NCBI RefSeq assembly: GCF_000006985.1 | Contig: NC_002932.3 | Coordinates: 1-64,000 of the forward strand | Origin: Chlorobaculum tepidum TLS | GTDB taxonomy: Bacteria; Bacteroidota; Chlorobiia; Chlorobiales; Chlorobiaceae | DNA: 64,000 bases | Direction: 5' to 3' | Part shown: positions 18,473-26,771 of the stretch, piece by piece | Numbering within the stretch: position 1 is the stretch's first letter | Layout of the letters: each line of letters starts with the position of its first letter | Notes under the pieces: generated by a model | Seen by the model: only the letters and a program-made list of their open reading frames with translations | What the model was told of the DNA's origin: nothing | The model's database searches: none | Position numbers and translations under genes: made by a program

Positions 18473-19531
18473 TCAAACCGTCAGCCCGTCTCCATGACGA
18501 GCGGTAGCCTCCAGCTCGTGGCCGTCGTGGCTGTCGGAGTGCGCCGTGGCCAAGCCGATGAAGAGCGCCGAGAGCATGGTGAAAACGTACGCCTGCAGGA
18601 ACGCAACGAAGAGCTCGAGCAGATAGATAAAGATCGCGAACGGAATCGACACCGCCACAGCTACGATGTAGCTCTTCAGGATGAAGCTGATGAAGAACAG
18701 GCTGAGAATGATGATATGGCCCGCCGTCATGTTCGCGAAGAGTCGGATGGTCAGTGCGAACGGCTTGGTGAACTGGCCGAGAATTTCGATTGGCACCATG
18801 ATAATCCAGAGCGCCCAGTGCGTTCCTGCGGTTAGGTGCTGAAGATAACCTTTGACGCCCTGGGCCTTGAATGCCGAGAACTGGGTGATGACAAAGGTGA
18901 AAACCGAGAGGGTAAGCGTAACGTTGATGTTGCCGGTCGCGGTCGCGCCATAAGGGATGAGGCCGAGCAGATTGCAAACCAGAATGAAAAAGAACACCGT
19001 CAGCAGGTAGGGCAGGAACTTTTCGTAACCGTGACCGATGTTGGGTTTGGCGACGTCATTGCTGATAAAATCGACCAGTGACTCGAAAACGTTGGCAACA
19101 CCCTTCGGCGCCTGATTTGCGGACATCTTCTTGACGCTCGCGCCGGCAGCACTTGCGATAACGACCAGCAGGATCGCGGCAAGCCAGATCATCACCACAT
19201 GCTTGGTGATCGAAATATCGAAACCGGCGACTTCGAGATGGGGAAGATGCACCTCACCGAACGGCTCGAAAGAGAAGGTGCTGTTATCGAGAATGTGGTG
19301 CATGATGAGGTCGCCCGGCTTCTCTTCAGCCTTGGCGGCCTGACCGGCAGCGGCTTCGGCGTGTCCGGCGACTGGCGCCGCGACGGTTGACGGCACAGTG
19401 TGAACGGCTTCGACCGCGGAGCCCGTTACCGGAGACTCATCCTGGACGGAAGTGGCGAATGCTTGGCTGTTCAGGCTCAGGAGAACAGGCACGACCAGTG
19501 CCAGAATTCTTGAAATCGCTTTCTTTCGCAT
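18473..19531 (-). CDS. atpB: ATP synthase subunit a with long N-terminal extension
   Basis: A 352-residue subunit a, the Fo proton channel. The essential arginine is in the segment [13 protein letters not shown], and the C-terminal helices end at HSDSHDGH. It is much longer than the roughly 270 residues of Escherichia coli AtpB because of an N-terminal extension of about 100 residues. This starts with a signal-peptide-like segment ([18 protein letters not shown], then SLNSQAFA) and an Ala/Glu-rich stretch. Such extended forms are known in Bacteroidetes/Chlorobi, but the function is unknown. Confidence 0.94.
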   Translation of the reverse strand: MRKKAISRILALVVPVLLSLNSQAFATSVQDESPVTGSAVEAVHTVPSTVAAPVAGHAEAAAGQAAKAEEKPGDLIMHHILDNSTFSFEPFGEVHLPHLEVAGFDISITKHVVMIWLAAILLVVIASAAGASVKKMSANQAPKGVANVFESLVDFISNDVAKPNIGHGYEKFLPYLLTVFFFILVCNLLGLIPYGATATGNINVTLTLSVFTFVITQFSAFKAQGVKGYLQHLTAGTHWALWIIMVPIEILGQFTKPFALTIRLFANMTAGHIIILSLFFISFILKSYIVAVAVSIPFAIFIYLLELFVAFLQAYVFTMLSALFIGLATAHSDSHDGHELEATARHGDGLTV

Positions 19532-19540
19532 ACCGTCTTG

Positions 19541-19933
19541 TCAGTTTTTTGCCGCGTTTTTTTTCAGTTGATTCTTCTTCTGGTAAGCGAGAATCTCGAG
19601 CACCAGATAAATACAGTAAAAAGAGATGAAGGATACCACGAAATCGATCGACTTGACCATACCCAGCAGATTGATGACCAGCACCAGCGCCATGATAATC
19701 AGAAGCCGGAGTGCGACACCGCCGAAAACGACGAGCGTGAAAACCTTCGACTCCTTGTCAAATCCGTACTCAAAGAGCAAGTACCCCGTGAGGCTGTTGA
19801 GAATAACCATAAGCCAGGCAACGAAAACCGAGTTGATGTCAATCGGATAGTTTGCCGAGCTCCAGTAAACACCCCCCCATAAAATGACCGACAAGATAAA
19901 TAACTTTATAAGAAAATCAAACAATGCCTTCAT
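19541..19933 (-). CDS. Small membrane protein of the atp operon (unknown)
   Basis: A 130-residue protein with about four hydrophobic helices (roughly 5-25, 34-52, 63-88 and 95-115) and a Lys-rich tail (YQKKNQLKKNAAKN). I do not recognise the family with confidence. Its place between an AtpI-like gene and atpB, and its size, suggest an AtpI/AtpR-type assembly helper or c-ring chaperone. It overlaps the upstream gene by 4 bases and lies 9 bases from atpB, so it is tightly within the operon. Confidence 0.8.
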   Translation of the reverse strand: MKALFDFLIKLFILSVILWGGVYWSSANYPIDINSVFVAWLMVILNSLTGYLLFEYGFDKESKVFTLVVFGGVALRLLIIMALVLVINLLGMVKSIDFVVSFISFYCIYLVLEILAYQKKNQLKKNAAKN

Positions 19934-20229
19934 GTCCGGCGATCCTTTTCGTGGTTTCGAGTGTGTTGATGTAAACGGTCATGCTCGCGGTCTGCCTGCC
20001 GAATGGTTTTCATGAGCACAAGGGCCATGCCAACCATGCCAACAAGCACTCCGGCCAGCAGAAGCAGAGGCGAGGTGCCAAGCTTCGAATCTGACCAATA
20101 ACCGAGGAAGACGAAAAGTGCGAAACTCGCGGCGATCTGAATCCCGATCCCGAGATACTCCGATAGCGCTCTGACCGTTCCTCCAAACTGCTCGGAGAAT
20201 TTATCCTTTTTCCTGTCATTATCTAACAT
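19930..20229 (-). CDS. AtpZ/AtpI-family ATP synthase accessory protein
   Basis: A 99-residue protein with two membrane helices (about 35-53 and 60-80), joined by a short loop around YWSDSKLGTSP, the pattern of the AtpZ/AtpI family. These accessory proteins precede the a subunit in many atp operons and help c-ring assembly or divalent cation handling. I start at ATG 20229 because AGGAG (complement of 20236-20240) sits exactly 6 bases before it; upstream in-frame ATGs at 20235 and 20250 overlap or precede this site. It is the first gene of the atp group. Confidence 0.83.
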   Translation of the reverse strand: MLDNDRKKDKFSEQFGGTVRALSEYLGIGIQIAASFALFVFLGYWSDSKLGTSPLLLLAGVLVGMVGMALVLMKTIRQADREHDRLHQHTRNHEKDRRT

Positions 20230-20270
20230 GGTCATCTCCTTTGGAGGCATGAGCCGCTATCGGGTAATAG

Positions 20271-21260
20271 CTATTGCCTGCCGGAACCTGCGTTAACATC
20301 CCGGTAAACATTCCAGGTCGATTCAACCAGCGTGTCCAGATCGCTGTACTGCGGAACCCAGCCGAGCAACTCGCGAGCCATCGCGGAGGTTGCCACCAGA
20401 TTGGCCGGATCGCCCGCACGACGCGGCGCGAATTCTGCCATAATCTCTTTGCCTGTCAAACGGCGCGCGGCTTCGAGCATTTCGAGCACAGTGACGCCAG
20501 TTTCGCTGCCGAGGTTGACCGACAGGCTTTCGCCGCTCTCGATTACCTGCTCGAACGCGAGTACGTGTGCGGTAGCGAGATCGTTGACGTGGACATAGTC
20601 GCGGATACAGGTGCCGTCCCGAGTCGGGTAGTCGGTGCCGAACACCGAGAGCATTGGCCTCACGCCCGACGCAACCTCCATGATGACCGGCAACAGATTG
20701 GCCGGATTCCTTTCCAGCCCTCGGATGCGCCCGCGCACATCGTATCCGGCGGCGTTGAAATATCTGACTGCCGCGAACTTCAGCCCCTTGAGCCGGTCGT
20801 ACCATTCGAGAATCCGCTCGATTTCGAGCTTGGTGAAGCCGTAGTAGTTTTCCGGCTTCTTGGGATGATTCTCGTCGATGGGCAAATAAGCCGGGCTGCC
20901 GAAAATGGCTGCCGAAGAGGAGAAGAGGAGGCATTTAATGCCGCTTGCCACCGCCTGGTTGATGGTGCCGATCGTACCGCAGATGTTGTGCACGGAGTAC
21001 TCCTCCGGCTTCTGCATCGACTCTCCGGCAGCCTTCAGTGCCGCCAGATGAACGCAGCCGTCAAACCCGCGATTCATCACCTCGGCCAGCATTTCCGCGT
21101 CGAAAATATCTCCACGAACAAACTCCGCGTCGTCAAAAAGATTCTCCTCCCGACCGGTGGAGAGATTGTCGAACACCGTGACCTGGTAGCCCCGGTCGAG
21201 AAACTCGCGAGCCACATGACTGCCGATATACCCTGCGCCGCCGATAACGAGAATTTTCAT
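20271..21260 (-). CDS. galE: UDP-glucose 4-epimerase
   Basis: A 329-residue short-chain dehydrogenase/reductase that interconverts UDP-glucose and UDP-galactose, feeding envelope polysaccharide. The NAD-binding motif GGAGYIGSHV is at residues 7-16, and the catalytic YxxxK is in YYGFTKLEIE. Substrate-binding segments (AAGYD, FGTDYPTRDGTCIRDYVHV) fit GalE. I start at MKILVIGG (21260); an in-frame ATG 15 bases earlier and a longer frame exist, none with a good ribosome-binding site. It ends 41 bases before the atp operon on the same strand. Confidence 0.93.
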   Translation of the reverse strand: MKILVIGGAGYIGSHVAREFLDRGYQVTVFDNLSTGREENLFDDAEFVRGDIFDAEMLAEVMNRGFDGCVHLAALKAAGESMQKPEEYSVHNICGTIGTINQAVASGIKCLLFSSSAAIFGSPAYLPIDENHPKKPENYYGFTKLEIERILEWYDRLKGLKFAAVRYFNAAGYDVRGRIRGLERNPANLLPVIMEVASGVRPMLSVFGTDYPTRDGTCIRDYVHVNDLATAHVLAFEQVIESGESLSVNLGSETGVTVLEMLEAARRLTGKEIMAEFAPRRAGDPANLVATSAMARELLGWVPQYSDLDTLVESTWNVYRDVNAGSGRQ

Positions 21261-21621
21261 GCCTGAATATTTCATATGGGGTTTATACACGATCAAGCCC
21301 AAAGATAACACTTCCCGCCAGATAACTTACGTGGAGCCCACGCGTGATTTGCTTGTGCTCCGAAATCTGCGGCGGTAAAGCTTTCTGTTCAATGGCTGGC
21401 TATCGCGACCAAACGAACAGATCAGAAGGGGCGAATCCGATCGAGATTTCACGATTGACGGAAGAGCGTGCCGCGCCGAATCAAACCCTGTTATTTGGAA
21501 CTGCTTCTTGAAATCGGCAACTTCAGTCACTCCGCTCAGCTTTACCGTTACATCTACCTGCGAAAGATCTACCTGCGAAAGCACCCCTTTTCACGCATAT
21601 GAACAGATAATTATCAGAACC
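21261..21621. other. Gap between galE and pgeF with possible gene remnant and tandem repeat
   Basis: A 361-base divergent gap. A minus-strand frame of 85 codons (21327-21584) starts MLSQVDLSQVDVTVKL; its duplicated LSQVD comes from a perfect 15-base tandem repeat ATCTACCTGCGAAAG at 21552-21566 and 21567-21581. The frame has no recognisable domain and ends in a basic, low-quality tail, so it may be a decayed gene or noise. Promoters for galE and pgeF must also lie here. Confidence 0.35.
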
Positions 21622-22392
21622 ATGAACCATACTTCGGGTATAACACCTCTCCACCCCTCAATCTTTCACAACATTCTCGGCCTTGTGGCGCTTCAGACTA
21701 CCCGCGTCGGCGGGGTGAGTGCTTCACCGCTGGATTCGTTGAATCTCGGGACTCACGTCGGAGACGATCCGGAGCGTGTGCGGGAAAATGAGCGACGGCT
21801 TTGCGCTTTTCTGGAGATTAGTTGCGAGAGCATCGTGACAACCGGGCAAGTGCACGGGACGGAGATTGCCGTCGTTACCGGGCCGGGGAAACTCGACGGG
21901 TATGACGCGCTCATCACCACCGTTCGCGGACTTTTCGTCGGCATCCTGACAGCCGATTGCTACCCGATCCTGATTTACGACCGCCGGACGAGGGCCTGCG
22001 GCGCAGCTCATGCGGGGTGGCAGGGCACGGCGGGACGGATCGCTGAAAAGACGGTCAACGCCATGCACAACTCGTTCGGCACCCGTCCGGAGGATTGCCT
22101 CGCCTGGGTCGGCACCGGCATCTCCGGTGAATGCTACGAAATCGGCGGCGAAGTCGCTGCCCGCTTCAGTAGCCGCTATCTCAAGCCGTCGCCCTCCGGT
22201 GAAGGGCGGCAACTGCTCGACCTCTCGGCGGCCAACCGAGACCAGCTCATCGAAGCAGGCATCCCGCCATCGCAGGTGCAGTGCTCGGAGCTCTGCTCAT
22301 ACCGAGACGCCGACCGCTTTTTCTCCTACCGCCGTGACAACGGCAAAACCGGTCGGATGCTCGCGCTGATAGGACTCAGGCATTCTGACTGA
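21622..22392 (+). CDS. pgeF: Laccase-domain purine nucleoside phosphorylase / YfiH family
   Basis: A 256-residue member of the YfiH/PgeF (DUF152) family. The conserved metal/thiol motifs are present: TTGQVHG near residue 80, LTADCYPILI, and AAHAGWQGT, whose Cys and His residues bind the metal. Members have been described as multicopper oxidases, as adenosine/inosine phosphorylases or deaminases, and as cell-wall editing enzymes, so the exact role is open. The ATG at 21622 gives a normal family length; the frame is open further upstream but not conserved. It overlaps the convergent small gene by 17 bases at the stop. Confidence 0.88.
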   Translation: MNHTSGITPLHPSIFHNILGLVALQTTRVGGVSASPLDSLNLGTHVGDDPERVRENERRLCAFLEISCESIVTTGQVHGTEIAVVTGPGKLDGYDALITTVRGLFVGILTADCYPILIYDRRTRACGAAHAGWQGTAGRIAEKTVNAMHNSFGTRPEDCLAWVGTGISGECYEIGGEVAARFSSRYLKPSPSGEGRQLLDLSAANRDQLIEAGIPPSQVQCSELCSYRDADRFFSYRRDNGKTGRMLALIGLRHSD

Positions 22393-22585
22393 GACCCCTG
22401 ACCGCTACCAGCATGGTGCCGAGTTTTTCCTCGAGTGCTTTGATGGTGGCGAGGTCGGCTTCGCTGAGGTCGTCGGAAACGACATCATACTCGGAGAATG
22501 AGAGCAGTGTTTTGCCGAGCTGCTGTTCGAGAGAACGAATCTCTTCGAGCTGCTCCGGGGTGAGTTTGGACAGGCTGGATAACAT
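22376..22585 (-). CDS. Small helical protein with internal duplication (unknown)
   Basis: A 69-residue acidic protein. It contains two aligned copies of one unit, residues 8-30 (LTPEQLEEIRSLEQQLGKT then LLSF) and 40-62 (LSEADLATIKALEEKLGTM then LVAV), with a 32-residue period. Each unit reads as a helix ending L-G-x-x-L. AAAGGAG stands 6 bases before the ATG, so it is very likely translated. No signal peptide or membrane segment. It is divergent from bchU by 215 bases. I know no function for it. Confidence 0.8.
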   Translation of the reverse strand: MLSSLSKLTPEQLEEIRSLEQQLGKTLLSFSEYDVVSDDLSEADLATIKALEEKLGTMLVAVRGLSQNA

Positions 22586-22800
22586 GATGAACTCCTTTGT
22601 TTGTGCGCCTTCCGAGAGCCGGATGGCGCGGTTGACTGAATCCAGAGAACATCCCGCCCATGCGGACGGTCACAACGATTTATTCGGCTCGCTGTTGGTT
22701 AACAGCTCTTTTTGGGATAAATTGGACGTCAGATTTCCGTGCGCCAGCACTCGCTGTTTTTCTACTCGTCTCTCATATCTAATAAAGAAAATTATCGACA

Positions 22801-23817
22801 ATGAGCAACAATGACCTCCTGAACTACTACCACAGGGCCAACGAGCTGGTCTTCAAGGGCCTCATCGAGTTCAGCTGCATGAAGGCCGCTATCGAACTCG
22901 ACCTTTTCAGCCACATGGCCGAAGGCCCCAAGGACCTCGCGACGCTGGCAGCCGATACCGGTTCGGTACCGCCCCGTCTCGAAATGCTCCTTGAGACGCT
23001 TCGCCAGATGCGCGTCATCAACCTTGAGGATGGAAAGTGGTCATTGACCGAGTTTGCCGACTACATGTTCTCGCCGACCCCGAAAGAGCCAAACCTGCAT
23101 CAGACCCCGGTTGCCAAGGCGATGGCGTTCCTTGCCGATGATTTCTACATGGGCCTTTCGCAGGCCGTCAGGGGTCAGAAGAACTTCAAGGGCCAGGTAC
23201 CCTATCCGCCGGTCACGCGCGAAGACAACCTCTACTTCGAGGAGATTCACCGCAGCAACGCCAAGTTCGCAATCCAGCTGCTGCTCGAAGAGGCAAAGCT
23301 CGACGGTGTCAAGAAGATGATTGACGTTGGCGGCGGCATTGGCGATATTTCGGCTGCTATGCTCAAGCACTTCCCTGAACTCGACTCCACCATCCTGAAC
23401 CTGCCGGGCGCCATCGACCTGGTCAACGAGAATGCCGCCGAGAAGGGCGTGGCCGACCGTATGCGCGGCATCGCGGTGGACATCTACAAGGAGTCTTACC
23501 CGGAAGCCGACGCAGTGCTATTCTGCCGCATCCTCTACTCGGCCAACGAACAGCTCTCGACCATCATGTGCAAAAAGGCGTTCGATGCCATGCGGTCCGG
23601 CGGCCGCCTGCTGATTCTCGACATGGTGATCGACGATCCGGAAAACCCGAACTTCGACTACCTGAGCCACTACATTCTTGGCGCCGGAATGCCCTTCTCG
23701 GTGCTCGGCTTCAAGGAGCAGGCCCGCTACAAGGAGATTCTCGAAAGCCTCGGCTATAAAGACGTGACCATGGTGCGCAAGTACGACCACCTGCTCGTTC
23801 AGGCTGTGAAGCCGTAA
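22801..23817 (+). CDS. bchU: Bacteriochlorophyllide C-20 methyltransferase
   Basis: A 338-residue SAM-dependent O-methyltransferase-fold enzyme that adds the C-20 methyl group in bacteriochlorophyll c (and e) synthesis for chlorosomes. The N-terminal dimerisation domain covers about 1-130. The SAM motif is DVGGGIGD (175-182). Tyr246 and His290, named as active-site residues in the C. tepidum enzyme, are both present. The frame is intact, so the organism should make BChl c or e rather than d. The region before the ATG is A-rich, with no strong ribosome-binding site. A strong terminator follows. Confidence 0.95.
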   Translation: MSNNDLLNYYHRANELVFKGLIEFSCMKAAIELDLFSHMAEGPKDLATLAADTGSVPPRLEMLLETLRQMRVINLEDGKWSLTEFADYMFSPTPKEPNLHQTPVAKAMAFLADDFYMGLSQAVRGQKNFKGQVPYPPVTREDNLYFEEIHRSNAKFAIQLLLEEAKLDGVKKMIDVGGGIGDISAAMLKHFPELDSTILNLPGAIDLVNENAAEKGVADRMRGIAVDIYKESYPEADAVLFCRILYSANEQLSTIMCKKAFDAMRSGGRLLILDMVIDDPENPNFDYLSHYILGAGMPFSVLGFKEQARYKEILESLGYKDVTMVRKYDHLLVQAVKP

Positions 23818-23857
23818 GAGTTCGAAGGGAAAGAGATTCCATCACTTGATCGTCACT

Positions 23858-23887
23858 GAAAAGGCTGCCTCATCGGGCAGCCTTTTC
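23858..23887. terminator. Terminator between bchU and the CoA-transferase
   Basis: A perfect 12-bp stem, GAAAAGGCTGCC (23858-23869) with GGCAGCCTTTTC (23876-23887), around a 6-base loop. A/T runs on both outer sides suit bidirectional termination between convergent genes. Confidence 0.92.
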
Positions 23888-23974
23888 TCGTATAGGGCTT
23901 ATTTGACTGCACTCTTCAAAGACGACAGGTTCGAGACCTGCCCTTACGCGTTCATCGGCACTTTTCCCAATTCA

Positions 23975-25270
23975 TCAATCGATCAGGCAATTGCTTTTTC
24001 GCCCATACAGCTCGTGTGCCTGGCGGAGGATCTCTTCGCGGAAGTCGGGGTGGGCGATGGTGGCGAGCGCTTCAGCTCGCTGGCGGAGGTTCTTGCCGTG
24101 CAGGTTGACAATGCCGTATTCGGTGACGACGTACTGCACGTGTGCCCTTGTGGTCACGACACCTGCACCGGGCTTGAGCTGCGTCACGATGCGTGACTCG
24201 CCCTTGCGCGTTGTGGCGGGAAGGGCGATGATCGGCTTGCCGCCGGGGGAAAGCGCCGCGCCGCGGATGAAGTCCATCTGGCCGCCGACACCTGAAAAGT
24301 GGCGGGTGCCGATCGAGTCAGCGCACACCTGGCCGGTCATGTCGATTTCGATGGCGCTGTTGATGGCTGTCACCTTCGGGTTTTTGCGAATCTCCTTCGT
24401 GTCGTTCACGTAGTCCGAGCCGAACATCTCGACCAGCGGATTGTCGTCCACGAAATCGTAGAGCTTCCGGGTGCCAACAAGGAAGCTCGCCACAATGATC
24501 TCGTTGTGTGTTTTCTTGCAGCGTCCGTTCACCACCCCCTTTTCAACCAGATCGACCACGCCGTCGGAAAACATCTCCGAGTGGATGCCAAGGTCCTTGT
24601 GGTTCGTCAGCGCGGCAAGCGTCGCGTCGGGAATCGCGCCAATGCCCATCTGTAGCGTCGCGCCGTCCTCGACGATGGAGGCGATATGCTGGCCGATCTG
24701 GCGCTCGACGTCGGTCAGCTCGTGGCGCGGCGTCTCCGGCAGAGGATCGTCCACCTCGACCAGCGAATGAATCTTGCTGACATGCAGCAGCCCTTCGCCG
24801 TGGGTGCGGGGCATGTTCGGGTTCACCTGGGCGATGACGTGCCGGGCGGTATGCACGGCGGCGCGGGTCGCATCAACCGACACCCCGAGCGAGCAGTAGC
24901 CGTGACGGTCGGGCGGCGAAACGTGCACCAGTGCCACGTCGAGCGGCATGACTCCGTCGTAGAACATCGCGGGCACGTCGCTCAGAAAAATCGGGATAGC
25001 ATCGGCGTAGCCGCACTGCACCGCCGAACGGACGTTCCTTCCGACAAAGAAGGCGTTGAGCCTGAAGCTCTCCTGAAATTCAGGTCTGACGTACGGTGCG
25101 TCGCCCTCGGTGTGCAGGCTGACGATCTCGACGTCACGCAGATGGCTGGCGCGGCTGACCATCGCCTCGATCAGCCTGAGGGGCGTTGCCGCCGCGGTGT
25201 GCAGAAAAACCCTGTCTCCCGACTTGATGGCCATGACGGCCTCTTCTGCGGATATCGTCCGGTAACTCAT
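23975..25270 (-). CDS. Acetyl-CoA hydrolase / 4-hydroxybutyrate CoA-transferase family protein
   Basis: A 431-residue class I CoA-transferase of the acetyl-CoA hydrolase/transferase family, close to 4-hydroxybutyrate or butyrate:acetate CoA-transferases. The nucleophilic glutamate is expected in GIHSEMFSDG, with GIGAIPDA before it and FSGVGGQMDF after it. It probably moves CoA between acetate and another short acid, which suits acetate uptake in green sulfur bacteria, but the partner acid cannot be read from sequence. AGGAG sits 10 bases before the ATG. It follows ftsZ on the same strand by 150 bases but is functionally unrelated. Confidence 0.88.
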   Translation of the reverse strand: MSYRTISAEEAVMAIKSGDRVFLHTAAATPLRLIEAMVSRASHLRDVEIVSLHTEGDAPYVRPEFQESFRLNAFFVGRNVRSAVQCGYADAIPIFLSDVPAMFYDGVMPLDVALVHVSPPDRHGYCSLGVSVDATRAAVHTARHVIAQVNPNMPRTHGEGLLHVSKIHSLVEVDDPLPETPRHELTDVERQIGQHIASIVEDGATLQMGIGAIPDATLAALTNHKDLGIHSEMFSDGVVDLVEKGVVNGRCKKTHNEIIVASFLVGTRKLYDFVDDNPLVEMFGSDYVNDTKEIRKNPKVTAINSAIEIDMTGQVCADSIGTRHFSGVGGQMDFIRGAALSPGGKPIIALPATTRKGESRIVTQLKPGAGVVTTRAHVQYVVTEYGIVNLHGKNLRQRAEALATIAHPDFREEILRQAHELYGRKSNCLID

Positions 25271-25386
25271 GATACTTTGACTCCTTTTTGAACTGGTTAC
25301 AGCTCCGCCTCTGCCTCGTAATTCAGGCGATTAGCCCCAAAGAATGGCGATGCTCATGGATAGTGGTAAACGATAGGGGGCGCGCC

Positions 25387-25412
25387 GGGAAAAGCGGCTG
25401 CGCCCTTTTCCC
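25387..25412. terminator. Hairpin downstream of ftsZ (possible terminator)
   Basis: GGGAAAAG (25387-25394) and CTTTTCCC (25405-25412) form an 8-bp stem around a GC-rich 10-base loop, just past the ftsZ stop. There is no clear T run on the ftsZ side, so termination is uncertain. Confidence 0.4.
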
Positions 25413-25420
25413 GAATTGCT

Positions 25421-26725
25421 TCATTGCAGTGGTGGATTGTTTTTTCGGCGAAGATAGGCCGGAGTATCGGTAGCGCCTTTCCGTATCTGCTCGTCTTCGT
25501 CGCTCTGGCCGGGCATAGGGGCCGATCCGCCCGAAGGACGCGATCTGGTGGTGCTGCACGCTCGACCAATATCGAATGGCTCCTGAATAGAGCGGCTTTT
25601 TCTGATGTAGGCGGGAATTCTCATGTCCTCGACCACCTGTTCGGGATAGCCTGAGGATTGAACGAGACGTCCGAAACCCTGCACGTGGTGGGCTTTAGGC
25701 AGCGTCTTTTCCTGCTGTCCGGAGGACGAAGCGGGTTGTCGCTCCTCTCCCGGTTCAACTCTCTTGAAACCGGTGACAATTACCGTGACCCGGATTTCGC
25801 CCGATACCTGCGGCTCATCGACATAGCCATTGATGATCTTGGCATCGCTGCCAACCTGCTCTTCGATGTAGTTCATGGCATCAGCGATGTCGCGCATGGT
25901 CACATCGCCCGTGATGTTGACCAGCACCCCCTTGGCACCGCGCATCTTGACCCCCTCCATCAACGGACTGGTGACCGCATCCGACGCGGCTTTCAGTGCG
26001 CGACGCTCTCCGGCAGCGGCGGCAGACCCCATGACCGCGTCACCCGCACTCTGCATAATGCTTCGGACGTCTGCGAAATCGACGTTGACGTGGCCGTGGT
26101 GGGTAATGATGTCGGCGATACCCTTGACCGCCCGGAACAGCACGTCATTCGCCATGTTGTAGGCCTCGGTGGCGCTGACGCCTTCATCGGCGATGCTCAG
26201 GATTTTTTCGTTCTCGACGATGATGAGCGTGTCGATATACTTGCGCAGTTCGGTGATGCCGCTGTCGGCGATACGCGCCTTGATCTGCCCCTCGAAGCTG
26301 AAGGGGCGGGTGACGACGCCAATGGTAAGGATGCCCATATTGCGGGCGATGGAGGCGACGACCGGCGCTGCGCCGGTGCCGGTGCCCTTGCCCATGCCAG
26401 CCGCGATAAAGACGAGGTCGGCCCCCCGCAACTGCATGGCAATCAGCTCGCGATCATCCTCGGCAGCGAGCCGTCCCTTGGCAGGATCGGCCCCCGCGCC
26501 AAGGCCGTTGGTGGCCTTTTTGCCAATTTGCACGCGGATCGGCGCCTTGGAGTTCAGGAGCGCCTGGCGGTCGGTGTTGAAGACGACGAACTCGGCGCCG
26601 CTGATCTTCCGGTCCATCATATTGTTGACGGCATTGCCGCCGCATCCGCCGACGCCGACAATCTTGATATTGACTCCGCTGTCCTGATCGCTGTCGAACA
26701 GGCCTGGATCGAGTTCGAATGCCAT
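25421..26725 (-). CDS. ftsZ: Cell division protein FtsZ
   Basis: A 434-residue tubulin-like GTPase forming the Z ring. The GTP-binding core has [13 protein letters not shown] (24-36) and the tubulin signature [12 protein letters not shown] (110-121). The T7/catalytic loop region is [11 protein letters not shown] (214-224). A disordered linker follows from about 325. The conserved C-terminal peptide appears twice: IPAYIRKSR at 370-378 and TPAYLRRKN at 421-429. These peptides bind FtsA and other membrane tethers in known systems. It is the last gene of the dcw cluster, 46 bases after ftsA. Confidence 0.98.
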   Translation of the reverse strand: MAFELDPGLFDSDQDSGVNIKIVGVGGCGGNAVNNMMDRKISGAEFVVFNTDRQALLNSKAPIRVQIGKKATNGLGAGADPAKGRLAAEDDRELIAMQLRGADLVFIAAGMGKGTGTGAAPVVASIARNMGILTIGVVTRPFSFEGQIKARIADSGITELRKYIDTLIIVENEKILSIADEGVSATEAYNMANDVLFRAVKGIADIITHHGHVNVDFADVRSIMQSAGDAVMGSAAAAGERRALKAASDAVTSPLMEGVKMRGAKGVLVNITGDVTMRDIADAMNYIEEQVGSDAKIINGYVDEPQVSGEIRVTVIVTGFKRVEPGEERQPASSSGQQEKTLPKAHHVQGFGRLVQSSGYPEQVVEDMRIPAYIRKSRSIQEPFDIGRACSTTRSRPSGGSAPMPGQSDEDEQIRKGATDTPAYLRRKNNPPLQ

Positions 26726-26771
26726 ACTCTCTATTCCTTGTTTTTCCTGTCGTTACAGGTAACTATCTCTG

